Assembly: GCA_041571375.1 (NCBI GenBank)
Contig: JBFFUJ010000010.1
Location: 1 to 21,284 of the forward strand
Direction of reading: 5' to 3'
Source of the DNA: CALKKN01 sp041571375
GTDB lineage: Bacteria > Pseudomonadota > Gammaproteobacteria > Xanthomonadales > SZUA-36
Length of the DNA: 21,284 nt
Made by a program: the position numbers and the translations under genes. Below are positions 7,476 to 13,972 of the stretch, one piece after another (the first letter of the stretch is position 1; the number at the start of each line of letters is the position of its first letter). Under the pieces are notes generated by a model that was given only the letters and a program-made list of their open reading frames with translations, made no database searches and was not told the DNA's origin.

Positions 7476-7682
7476 GACCTAACCCTCCTGTTACGAGACG
7501 CGGCCGCCGGTCGCAGACTGTCGCGCAGCCGCAAGCGGCCGCCCTCACTTGTTTAGACCGTGGCGGGAAACAGTAGTTGTCTGCGGTCCCGAAATGCGGC
7601 GCCGTGCAGGGTCGCGGCGCGGGAAACTACCTGGGCTGCGGCTGCAGCGTCGAATCAGTGATCGGCAGCGCGCCGGAAGAGC
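7476..7682. other. Intergenic region between dodecin and DUF4956 genes
   Basis: 207 bases with no convincing gene. It holds the dodecin Shine-Dalgarno and two copies of GCGGCCGCC (about 7500-7508 and 7535-7543) that could pair because GCGGCCGC is self-complementary. No clear promoter was identified. Confidence 0.4.
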
Positions 7683-8459
7683 TCAGGAATCCGGGGGCTG
7701 CTCGGACGCCGCCTGGGCTTCTTTGCGGGCTCGCTTGAGCGCCTTGCGCTGCGCCGCGAAGTGGGATTCGAGACCGTTGCCCATGTAGTACACATAGAGC
7801 GTCGCGTAACAGAAAAAGACGGTCAGGATCGTGGCGATCTCCAGTGCGGCGACGCCGCCGGCGATGCCCGTGCCGATGGCGACGAGGATGAACAGCGCAT
7901 CGAAGGTATCCTGCAGGGCTCGCCGGAAATGCACGCCCGCCACGATACCGGCGAGGCTGAAAGCCAGCGCCAGGCTGTGCTGGACGACCAGCACGATGGC
8001 CGCCACGATACCGGGCAGGATCAGGGTCGTTTCGTCCAGTGAATGATCGTAGGTGCTGAGCCGGTGGATACCCTTGTGGACCCACGAAACCGGCAGCATC
8101 AGCAGCCAGACCCCCGCGATAACCAGCATCAGCTGGCGGGCATAACCGAGGCGATCGAGTTCGCTGGTCGCCCGGAAAATGGTCTCGACGATCTCGAAGT
8201 CTTCGGCCGGTGTCGGCGGGCCCTGGACCTGTGAGACAGTGATCTCGCCGTCCTCGGCCAACTCCGTGACGCCCCCGATCGGCATCTCGTCAATGAACTC
8301 CGGGAATATCAGGGCCGTGGTCACGATCACGATGGCCAGTGCCAGGTGGTAGCCCAGGACGCGCCGCAGCAGTCGGAAATCCCGGGGCGGTCTGGGGACC
8401 AGCAGTTCCGGCTCGGCGAAGGGATCTAGGGCATCGGGGTTGCTTGGCGTATCAGTCAT
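7683..8459 (-). CDS. DUF4956 family integral membrane protein
   Basis: A 258-residue protein with about five predicted membrane helices: near residues 34-53, 108-126, 145-162, 164-180 with 187-205, and 208-226. The stretch LAFSLAGIVAGVHFRRALQDTFDALFI (about 165-191) is the recognisable DUF4956 signature, in which family members have a VRFRxxLKDTxD pattern; here it reads VHFRRALQDTFD. The N-terminal 30 residues are proline- and acid-rich and cytoplasmic, residues 55-100 form an acidic extra-membrane loop, and the C-terminus is a basic helix (AQRKALKRARKEAQ). The family's function is unknown. In other bacteria it often sits near VTC-type polyphosphate polymerase or CotH genes, none of which is seen here. 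It is divergent from the NERD gene. Confidence 0.8.
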   Translation of the reverse strand: MTDTPSNPDALDPFAEPELLVPRPPRDFRLLRRVLGYHLALAIVIVTTALIFPEFIDEMPIGGVTELAEDGEITVSQVQGPPTPAEDFEIVETIFRATSELDRLGYARQLMLVIAGVWLLMLPVSWVHKGIHRLSTYDHSLDETTLILPGIVAAIVLVVQHSLALAFSLAGIVAGVHFRRALQDTFDALFILVAIGTGIAGGVAALEIATILTVFFCYATLYVYYMGNGLESHFAAQRKALKRARKEAQAASEQPPDS

Positions 8460-8520
8460 GGAAGGCTCGGCTCCTGTCCATCACCCCGATTGTACCCCAA
8501 ATGGAGTGCAGCGCACCTAA

Positions 8521-8535
8521 GGCCGTTTTTCGGCC
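8521..8535. repeat. Small hairpin in the DUF4956/NERD divergent intergenic region
   Basis: GGCCG and CGGCC flank a TTTTT loop. It is a short perfect hairpin between two divergent genes with no following T run, so it is not a classical terminator. A TATAGT at 8574-8579 downstream could be a -10 element for the NERD gene. Confidence 0.3.
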
Positions 8536-8610
8536 AGGAATCGACGGGATGCACAACAACAGGCGGTGTATGGTATAGTGTAATCCTCATGGAATCAGAG
8601 GGATGCGGCT

Positions 8611-9702
8611 ATGGATGGCCTAATCGACCTCTCCCTGTTCGTGGCGGCGGCACTCGCCGTCTGGATATCGCTCGCGCCAGCGAGGCAAAATTTCAGGCGC
8701 TGGCTGGACAGCCGCAGGGTACATTCCCTGCTTCGCTGTCGCCTTTCCGAGGCACATTACGAGGTTTTGCGTGATGTCCGGATCCGCGTCGGCGACCCGG
8801 CCCGGCCGGTCACGGTGCAGCTGGGGCACGTGGTGGTTTCACCCTACGGCATTTTTGTGATCGAGACCCAGCGCCTGTCGGGGCGTATTCGGGGCCGGTC
8901 GACTGACAGGCATTGGCTCGGTCGGCGTCTCGGTCGGGGCATCCGTATTTCAAACCCGCTGTTTTCCTTGCGTACGCGCGCTGGCGCCCTGCGGGACACG
9001 CTCGGCCTGGAAACCTCTCAACTGCATGCCGTGATGGTGCTCACCGGTAGGGCGAAGTTCAGCGAGCCGATGCCGGCCTGCGTCACAGCCCCTGACGGTC
9101 TGATTCCCTACATCCAGGTGCGGGCAAGCAAGGTCCTTGGCTTCGGGGCGGCTGAACGGGCGTTGGCACGGATCGAATCCCTGCGCCCGCAACCCGGTTC
9201 GCCGATGCGCCTCGCCCACCTCCACGCCGTGCGGGAGCGGCACAGCCAGCGCTTCGGAGCCCGCCAGGCGGTACTCGGGCTGGCGCTGATGGCTGCGCTC
9301 GTGGCGGTTACCGGAACCCTGGTCCAGCATCTCGCCGAGGTGCCGGGCCGGTTTCCCACCCGGGATGTTTCCCCCGGCCCGAACCCGTTTGCGGACTCGT
9401 CGAATGCTCCGCGCGTCGAATTGCCGGGGATCAGCGGCCGGCTGCCCTTGGAGGATCAGGCGAGCCCCGGCCCCGTTCTGGCCCCGGGGGTGCCGTCGAA
9501 CCTCAAACCCGTCGGGACTTCGCCCCATGGCGCCGCATCGGTGCCGCGGGACCTGGCATCAGGCCCGTGGCTCTGCACTTATTCGGCCGCAGCGCAAAGC
9601 TGCAGCTGCTATGAGCCGAATGGCGGCAAGGCGCATGCGGAGCTCAGTCGCTGCCAGATGGTCGCGGACACGGGCCCCCTGGCCAGGACCAGCCCGCCCT
9701 GA
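8611..9702 (+). CDS. NERD domain-containing membrane protein with altered catalytic motif
   Basis: A 363-residue protein. Residues 4-22 and about 219-240 are hydrophobic helices. Between them lies a NERD (nuclease-related) domain: LRDVRIRVG, VTVQLGHVVVSPYGIFVIETQRLSGRI at about 67-93, then a Trp after HW (101-102). In typical NERD domains the first motif reads QIDH and the second IETK, forming the metal-binding Asp and the ExK of the restriction-endonuclease fold. Here they are QLGH (Asp to Gly72) and IETQ (Lys to Gln87), so cleavage is doubtful. The C-terminal 120 residues are Pro-rich and end in a cysteine-containing segment (WLCTYS, SCSCYE, RCQM). The ATG has GAGGGA 7 bases upstream. Role unknown. 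Confidence 0.78.
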   Translation: MDGLIDLSLFVAAALAVWISLAPARQNFRRWLDSRRVHSLLRCRLSEAHYEVLRDVRIRVGDPARPVTVQLGHVVVSPYGIFVIETQRLSGRIRGRSTDRHWLGRRLGRGIRISNPLFSLRTRAGALRDTLGLETSQLHAVMVLTGRAKFSEPMPACVTAPDGLIPYIQVRASKVLGFGAAERALARIESLRPQPGSPMRLAHLHAVRERHSQRFGARQAVLGLALMAALVAVTGTLVQHLAEVPGRFPTRDVSPGPNPFADSSNAPRVELPGISGRLPLEDQASPGPVLAPGVPSNLKPVGTSPHGAASVPRDLASGPWLCTYSAAAQSCSCYEPNGGKAHAELSRCQMVADTGPLARTSPP

Positions 9703-9837
9703 CCGGAGCTTGCGGTCGCCGGCATGCCGCGTCGACCAATCGGAGCCGCGCTTGAGTTACATCATGAACCGCGGCTGCGATCCCCATTATCGTTGGGCCT
9801 GAAACCGCCGCTAAGCCTGCGGAGGTGGAGGTGCGTC

Positions 9838-10227
9838 ATGGTCACGGCCAAACAAACGGGGAAACTGAAGTCCGCCCTGGAGAATCGGTACCGCTCGCTT
9901 CGGGAGGAAATCCGGCAGGAGCTGCTCGCTTCGGACAAGGAGCACTTTATCGACCTGGCTGGCCAGGTCCATGATCTGGAGGAAGAGTCCGTGGCCGACC
10001 TGCTGGTCGATCTCGGCCTGGCCATTATCGACCTGCACATCAGGGAAATCCGGGATATCGAAAGCGCTCTGGGGCGCATCCAGTCGGGCGAATTTGGATT
10101 CTGCATGGACTGTGGCGACGAAGTGGAGTACGCGCGCCTCGGGGCCTTTCCGACAGCCAAGCGCTGCCTTCCCTGCCAGCAGAACTTCGAGCGCAACCAC
10201 GCCGGTAACCTCACGCCCTCGCTCTGA
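9838..10227 (+). CDS. DksA/TraR family zinc-finger protein
   Basis: A 129-residue protein. Residues ~5-80 form a charged helical, coiled-coil-like region with acidic DLEEESVADLL (46-56). It is followed by a C4 zinc finger with Cys89, Cys92, Cys110 and Cys113 (CMDCG then KRCLPCQ). DksA-family proteins reach into the RNA polymerase secondary channel and, with ppGpp, adjust transcription. This protein is shorter than DksA (~150 aa) and fits the wider TraR/YocK-type group, so action on RNA polymerase is plausible but not shown. ATG 9838 is chosen over upstream starts because of a strong purine block GGAGGTGGAGG just before it. It is the second DksA/TraR-type finger in the window. Confidence 0.9.
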   Translation: MVTAKQTGKLKSALENRYRSLREEIRQELLASDKEHFIDLAGQVHDLEEESVADLLVDLGLAIIDLHIREIRDIESALGRIQSGEFGFCMDCGDEVEYARLGAFPTAKRCLPCQQNFERNHAGNLTPSL

Positions 10228-10248
10228 CTCCTTCCAAGCCGGAGGCGG

Positions 10249-10272
10249 GCCGCGACCGTGCCGGTCAGCGGC
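10249..10272. terminator. GC-rich hairpin between convergent DksA-like and amylosucrase genes
   Basis: GCCGCGACCG (10249-10258) pairs with CGGTC-A-GCGGC (10262-10272) around a 3-base loop, leaving one bulged A. It overlaps the amylosucrase stop codon. No T run follows on either strand, so intrinsic termination is uncertain. Confidence 0.35.
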
Positions 10273-12220
10273 TGCTCAGCCAGTAAAAACGGTATGGTGG
10301 CAGGAGCAACTCGTCGCCGGTCAGCTTCGGCGTCTCGCCGGAACACAGGTCACGCAGCCGGCCATAGCTGAAATCGCCCCGGTTGCCCAGATCGCTCAGG
10401 TTCAGAGGCTGCGGTGAGTCGTCGAAATTCCCGACGACCAGAACCTGATCCTGCAACTCGAAAGGGTTGCTGCGCAGAAACACGAACAGATGCGGATTGC
10501 TGGTGGCAATGAGTTCGCGGTTATTGAAATCCGCGAACGCCGCGGTGTTCTTGCGGACGGCGATCATTTTTCTGATGCCGTCGAACAACCGCTGCTCCGG
10601 AGTACCCTGCTGGTGGCGGCGCTCGGCCTTCAACCAGTCGATCACGGGCCGGTGAATCCAGCGGGAATCGTGGGCCTTTTCGGCATCCGTCATGTATGAG
10701 AAGTCATTGAGCATGCCGATCTCGTCCCCGTAGTAGAGCAGGGGGATGCCGCCGAACGACATGATCATCCCATGAAGCAGCAGGATCAGGTCGCAGCATC
10801 GCCGGATTTCGGCTTCCTCGCCTCGCTCCAGGGCGCTTTCCAGGCCGGCCAGAGAGGCCAGCGAGCCGGAAATTCTCGCATCCCCGTCTTTCTCGTTGTG
10901 ACCAAATGGTCGTCCCCGGGCCGCTGAGCCGGAATAGGAACCGGTGAAGTATTCGACCAGGAAGCTGCGGTGCGAGCGCGGTTCGTATCCCGCCAGCACG
11001 ATGTCCCGGTCGTCGAAGCCCAGCCCTATGTCATCGTGGCAGCGGATGTAGTTGAGCCAGGTTGCCTGGTCCAGTTTGGCGGGCAGGTTGCGGATGCCGT
11101 GGTTGAGCAGTTTTGCATTCCTGGTCGCCACCGCGTCCCACAGCAGCGCCATCAGTGTGGCGTTGTATGCGATTTCGCACTCTTTGGCGATGACCGCGTC
11201 CTCGCCGAAGTACTTGATGATCTCAATCGGCGCCACGATCGCCTCGGCGATGAACAGGACTCCGGGCGCGGCCACCTGGCAGCAATCCTTGAACAACTGG
11301 AGGATGAGGTGCGCCTCGCGCTCGTTCTGACAGGTCGTACCGATCTTTTTCCACAGGAAGGCCACCGCGTCCAGCCGCAGAATATCCGCTCCCTGGTTGG
11401 CCCAGAAGAGCAGGATGTCGAGCATTTCAATGAAGACCGAGGGATTATGGTAGTTCAGGTCCCACTGATAGTCGTTGAAGACGGTCATGACCCAGCGGCC
11501 AATGGCCTCATCCCAGGTGAAGTTGCCGGGTGCGGTCTCCGGAAAAGTCTCTGGCATCGTTTCCTCGAACAGGTCCGGGACCTCCCGGTTGTCGAAGGTG
11601 TAAAAGTAGTCCAGATAGTGGTCTTCTCCGGCCCTGGCGCGCTCGGCCCATTCGTGCTGATCGGAGACGTGGTTCACGACCACGTCCAGCGTCAGCAGCA
11701 TGCCGCGCCGCCGCATCCTCACGGCCAGCTCCCGCAGATCGTCCAGGTCGCCGACCCGTTCGTCGACGTGGCGATAGTCGCTCACCGCATATCCGCCATC
11801 ACTTGCTCCGGGCGGGCATTTCAGGATCGGCATCACGTGCAGCAGGTTGATGCCCAGATCCTGCAGGTAGCCCAGGCGCTGGCCCACGCCCCTGAGGTCG
11901 CCGGCAAAGGCGTTTGCGTACAGCGCCATGCCAACCCACTCCTGGCTCAGGAACCAGTTGTGATCGCGTTCGCGCTCGACATCCAACTGCTTCAGCTCTG
12001 CGCTGCGTTGGATGTAATTCGCGGTCAGCACCTCGACCAGCCGCAGCAGCTGATCTTCGAAATCGTCGCGTTTGCCATACAGCACGTGGAACAGCGAATA
12101 AATCGCATAAAAATTCGCTCCCAGCCGTGTGTGGAAATGGCGCAGGTCATGCCTGCCGGCGTCAGGCTCCAGACGGTCGAGGATGCGGTTCAGCAGTGAA
12201 TGGGAGACCTGTTCGTACAT
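10265..12220 (-). CDS. ams: Amylosucrase (GH13 subfamily 4)
   Basis: A 651-residue cytoplasmic enzyme, close to the Neisseria amylosucrase length. It transfers glucose from sucrose onto an alpha-1,4-glucan and releases fructose. GH13 motifs: LDVVVNH (178-184), nucleophile Asp284 in LRLDAVAFLWK, acid/base Glu326 in FIAEAIVAP, and His395-Asp396 in CHDDIG. The N-terminal ~90 residues form the family's helical domain, and WFLSQEWVGMALY and CPPGASDGGYAVSDY are typical of amylosucrase rather than of amylase or trehalose synthase. Sucrose hydrolase is the main alternative. It is the last gene of the sps-spp-kinase-ams operon, starting 4 bases after the kinase stop, so it probably works on sucrose made by the upstream enzymes. 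Confidence 0.93.
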   Translation of the reverse strand: MYEQVSHSLLNRILDRLEPDAGRHDLRHFHTRLGANFYAIYSLFHVLYGKRDDFEDQLLRLVEVLTANYIQRSAELKQLDVERERDHNWFLSQEWVGMALYANAFAGDLRGVGQRLGYLQDLGINLLHVMPILKCPPGASDGGYAVSDYRHVDERVGDLDDLRELAVRMRRRGMLLTLDVVVNHVSDQHEWAERARAGEDHYLDYFYTFDNREVPDLFEETMPETFPETAPGNFTWDEAIGRWVMTVFNDYQWDLNYHNPSVFIEMLDILLFWANQGADILRLDAVAFLWKKIGTTCQNEREAHLILQLFKDCCQVAAPGVLFIAEAIVAPIEIIKYFGEDAVIAKECEIAYNATLMALLWDAVATRNAKLLNHGIRNLPAKLDQATWLNYIRCHDDIGLGFDDRDIVLAGYEPRSHRSFLVEYFTGSYSGSAARGRPFGHNEKDGDARISGSLASLAGLESALERGEEAEIRRCCDLILLLHGMIMSFGGIPLLYYGDEIGMLNDFSYMTDAEKAHDSRWIHRPVIDWLKAERRHQQGTPEQRLFDGIRKMIAVRKNTAAFADFNNRELIATSNPHLFVFLRSNPFELQDQVLVVGNFDDSPQPLNLSDLGNRGDFSYGRLRDLCSGETPKLTGDELLLPPYRFYWLSSR

Positions 12221-12224
12221 GCGC

Positions 12225-13094
12225 TCAGCGGAAATTCCGAAACGGTTCGTAGAAGGCCCGATCGCGCACGGTGGCCCCGCGCTGGCCGACGATCGCCGAA
12301 GCGAAGGACTGCGCGCGGTCGAGTGTGAGCTGCAGCGGCCAGCGCCGCAGCAGCCCCAGAATGATGACCGATGCCAGCGCGTCGCCCGCCCCGACCGTGT
12401 CGACGATCTGCACGTCGGACGCGGGACGGCTCAGCGCAATGCGGCCGTCCGCGGTGAAAACCTCCGCGCCCCGTTCGCCGTCGGTCAGCGCCAGGCCCTG
12501 CAGGCCGAGCGCCTGCAGAAATGCTTGCGCTCTTTCCCGCGACGGGCTGGTGCCGGGTGCCAGATGCTCCAGTTCCTCCCGGTTGAGCTTGACCCAATCC
12601 GCGCCGCGAAGGTCGTCCAGCACTTGTCCACGGTCCCACCAGGGAGCCCTCAGGTTGACGTCGACGAACACGATGCCGGGCGAGCGATCGCGCAACTGTT
12701 GCCAGCTGCGGCGCGAGTCCGGCTGACGCAGGGCCAGGCTGCCGTGGTAGAGCAGAGCCATGTCGGGAATCGAGGTCGGGGTGGCAATGGCATCCCATGC
12801 CGACGGGCAGACGATCTCGTATCGGGGTTCGCCCTGGTCGAGGTGGACCTGTACCTTTCCGGTGCGAAGCTGCCGATCGGTCTCCAGGCCCGAGTCATTC
12901 AGGCCCCAGCCATGCATTGCGGCGCGCACCGCCTCCCCTTCGAGATCGCGGCCAATTCGGCTCACCAGGAACGGGTCCGCACCGAAGGCCTGGAGGTTCC
13001 AGGCGACGTTAAAGGGCGCCCCGCCCAGGACCCGTCGGCCGTCGGGAAAGTGGTCGAACAGAACCTCGCCGAAGATCACCGGGCGTCCGCTCAT
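12225..13094 (-). CDS. fruK: PfkB-family carbohydrate kinase, probable fructokinase
   Basis: A 289-residue ribokinase-fold enzyme. The first PfkB signature GGAPFNVAWNL lies at residues 24-34 and the second, with anion hole and catalytic base, at 231-240 (VDTVGAGDAL; Asp238). GEVLFDHFPDG near the N-terminus and VDVNLRAPWW (144-153) match bacterial fructokinases. It should phosphorylate fructose to fructose-6-phosphate with ATP; context strongly supports this because amylosucrase downstream releases fructose and SPS upstream consumes fructose-6-phosphate. Its ATG overlaps the SPP stop in an ATGA (13091-13094), indicating translational coupling. In methylotroph operons of the same order this gene is called fruK, although the product is a fructokinase and not 1-phosphofructokinase. 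Confidence 0.9.
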   Translation of the reverse strand: MSGRPVIFGEVLFDHFPDGRRVLGGAPFNVAWNLQAFGADPFLVSRIGRDLEGEAVRAAMHGWGLNDSGLETDRQLRTGKVQVHLDQGEPRYEIVCPSAWDAIATPTSIPDMALLYHGSLALRQPDSRRSWQQLRDRSPGIVFVDVNLRAPWWDRGQVLDDLRGADWVKLNREELEHLAPGTSPSRERAQAFLQALGLQGLALTDGERGAEVFTADGRIALSRPASDVQIVDTVGAGDALASVIILGLLRRWPLQLTLDRAQSFASAIVGQRGATVRDRAFYEPFRNFR

Positions 13095-13972
13095 GCCTGG
13101 CGCCCGCTTCCCGCCGAATCCGATGCGCCCAGCCAGTCAGCCATTTGGGGGTGGTAATGGACGAGGCCCTCGAGGATCCCGGCGCTGTAATTGCCGTTCA
13201 TGCCCATGAAACCCCCTCCGGCGATATAGAGCTGCCCCAACGTGCCAGCCTCCTGTGCCATTTCCAGCGCGAGGTCCTTTACATCGGGCCTGCTGTTGGC
13301 GACCAGCACGGCCGGAATCGGGCTGATCAGAACTTCCAGATCGTTGCCGCTGTCGCCACAGAACACGGTATCGGCCGCAGTCATCCCGAGGTGCGCCATC
13401 AGGGCCTCGATGGCATGCCGCTTGGAGGCCTGCGCCGGAATGAGGTCCAGCAGTCCGACGTCGGCAATGTCGTCGACACTCCAGACCAGGCGGGCGCGAA
13501 TACCGGCCGACTCGAGGCGCTCACGCACGGCGCGGCTGAGGTGATCGATATCCGCGTGCAGCGGCACGTAGAAGCTCACTTTGAGGCGGTTCTGTTTGCC
13601 GCGCTCCTGTGGCGTAAGCGCCGGCACGCCTTGCAGCAATTCCTGCAGATCGGAGAGGCCGCAACCGCTCCAATCAGCGGCTATCTGCCGCTCCCAGGAT
13701 TCCAGCCGGGCCCATTCCCGATCCTTGGCAACATGGTATATCGTCGTACCGACATCGCCAATGACCCACTGCGGAATCGGCAGGCGATAGGTGGAAATGG
13801 CCTCCCGCACGAGCCCCCCGTGCCGGCCGCTGACGTACGCCAGCGTAATCTGCGGACGCGCGACCAGGTCTGCAAAGAGGCGGCGGACGCCGGCCGGTTC
13901 CGGTTCTGGCCCGTTGGGGATCAGGGTCCGGTCCAGGTCAGTGCAGATCAGGTAGCCCTTCTCCATCGCCAT
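13091..13972 (-). CDS. spp: Sucrose-phosphate phosphatase (HAD superfamily)
   Basis: A 293-residue HAD phosphatase of the sucrose-phosphatase/MPGP type. The nucleophile pair Asp12 and Asp14 lies in CTDLDRTL, motif II Ser48 in VSGR, the motif III lysine in the KRHAIEAL region (K184), and the intact motif IV in FCGDSGNDLEVL (Asp207, Asp211). The C2-type cap includes KQNRLKVSFYVP and the glycine-rich IAGGGFMGMNGNY stretch. It removes phosphate from sucrose-6-phosphate, pulling sucrose synthesis forward. Mannosyl-3-phosphoglycerate phosphatase is the main alternative, but the adjacent SPS argues for sucrose. The start at 13972 shares a base with the SPS TAA; a second Met at 13966 is possible. Confidence 0.9.
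   Translation of the reverse strand: MAMEKGYLICTDLDRTLIPNGPEPEPAGVRRLFADLVARPQITLAYVSGRHGGLVREAISTYRLPIPQWVIGDVGTTIYHVAKDREWARLESWERQIAADWSGCGLSDLQELLQGVPALTPQERGKQNRLKVSFYVPLHADIDHLSRAVRERLESAGIRARLVWSVDDIADVGLLDLIPAQASKRHAIEALMAHLGMTAADTVFCGDSGNDLEVLISPIPAVLVANSRPDVKDLALEMAQEAGTLGQLYIAGGGFMGMNGNYSAGILEGLVHYHPQMADWLGASDSAGSGRQA

Noticed and set aside
7500..7543. GC-rich repeats upstream of the dodecin gene as a riboswitch (for example FMN)
   Set aside because: No conserved FMN-riboswitch core was found; only a short repeated GCGGCCGCC.
10970..12199. Plus-strand open frame of 409 codons opposite amylosucrase
   Set aside because: Antisense shadow; the amylosucrase on the minus strand has all GH13 motifs.
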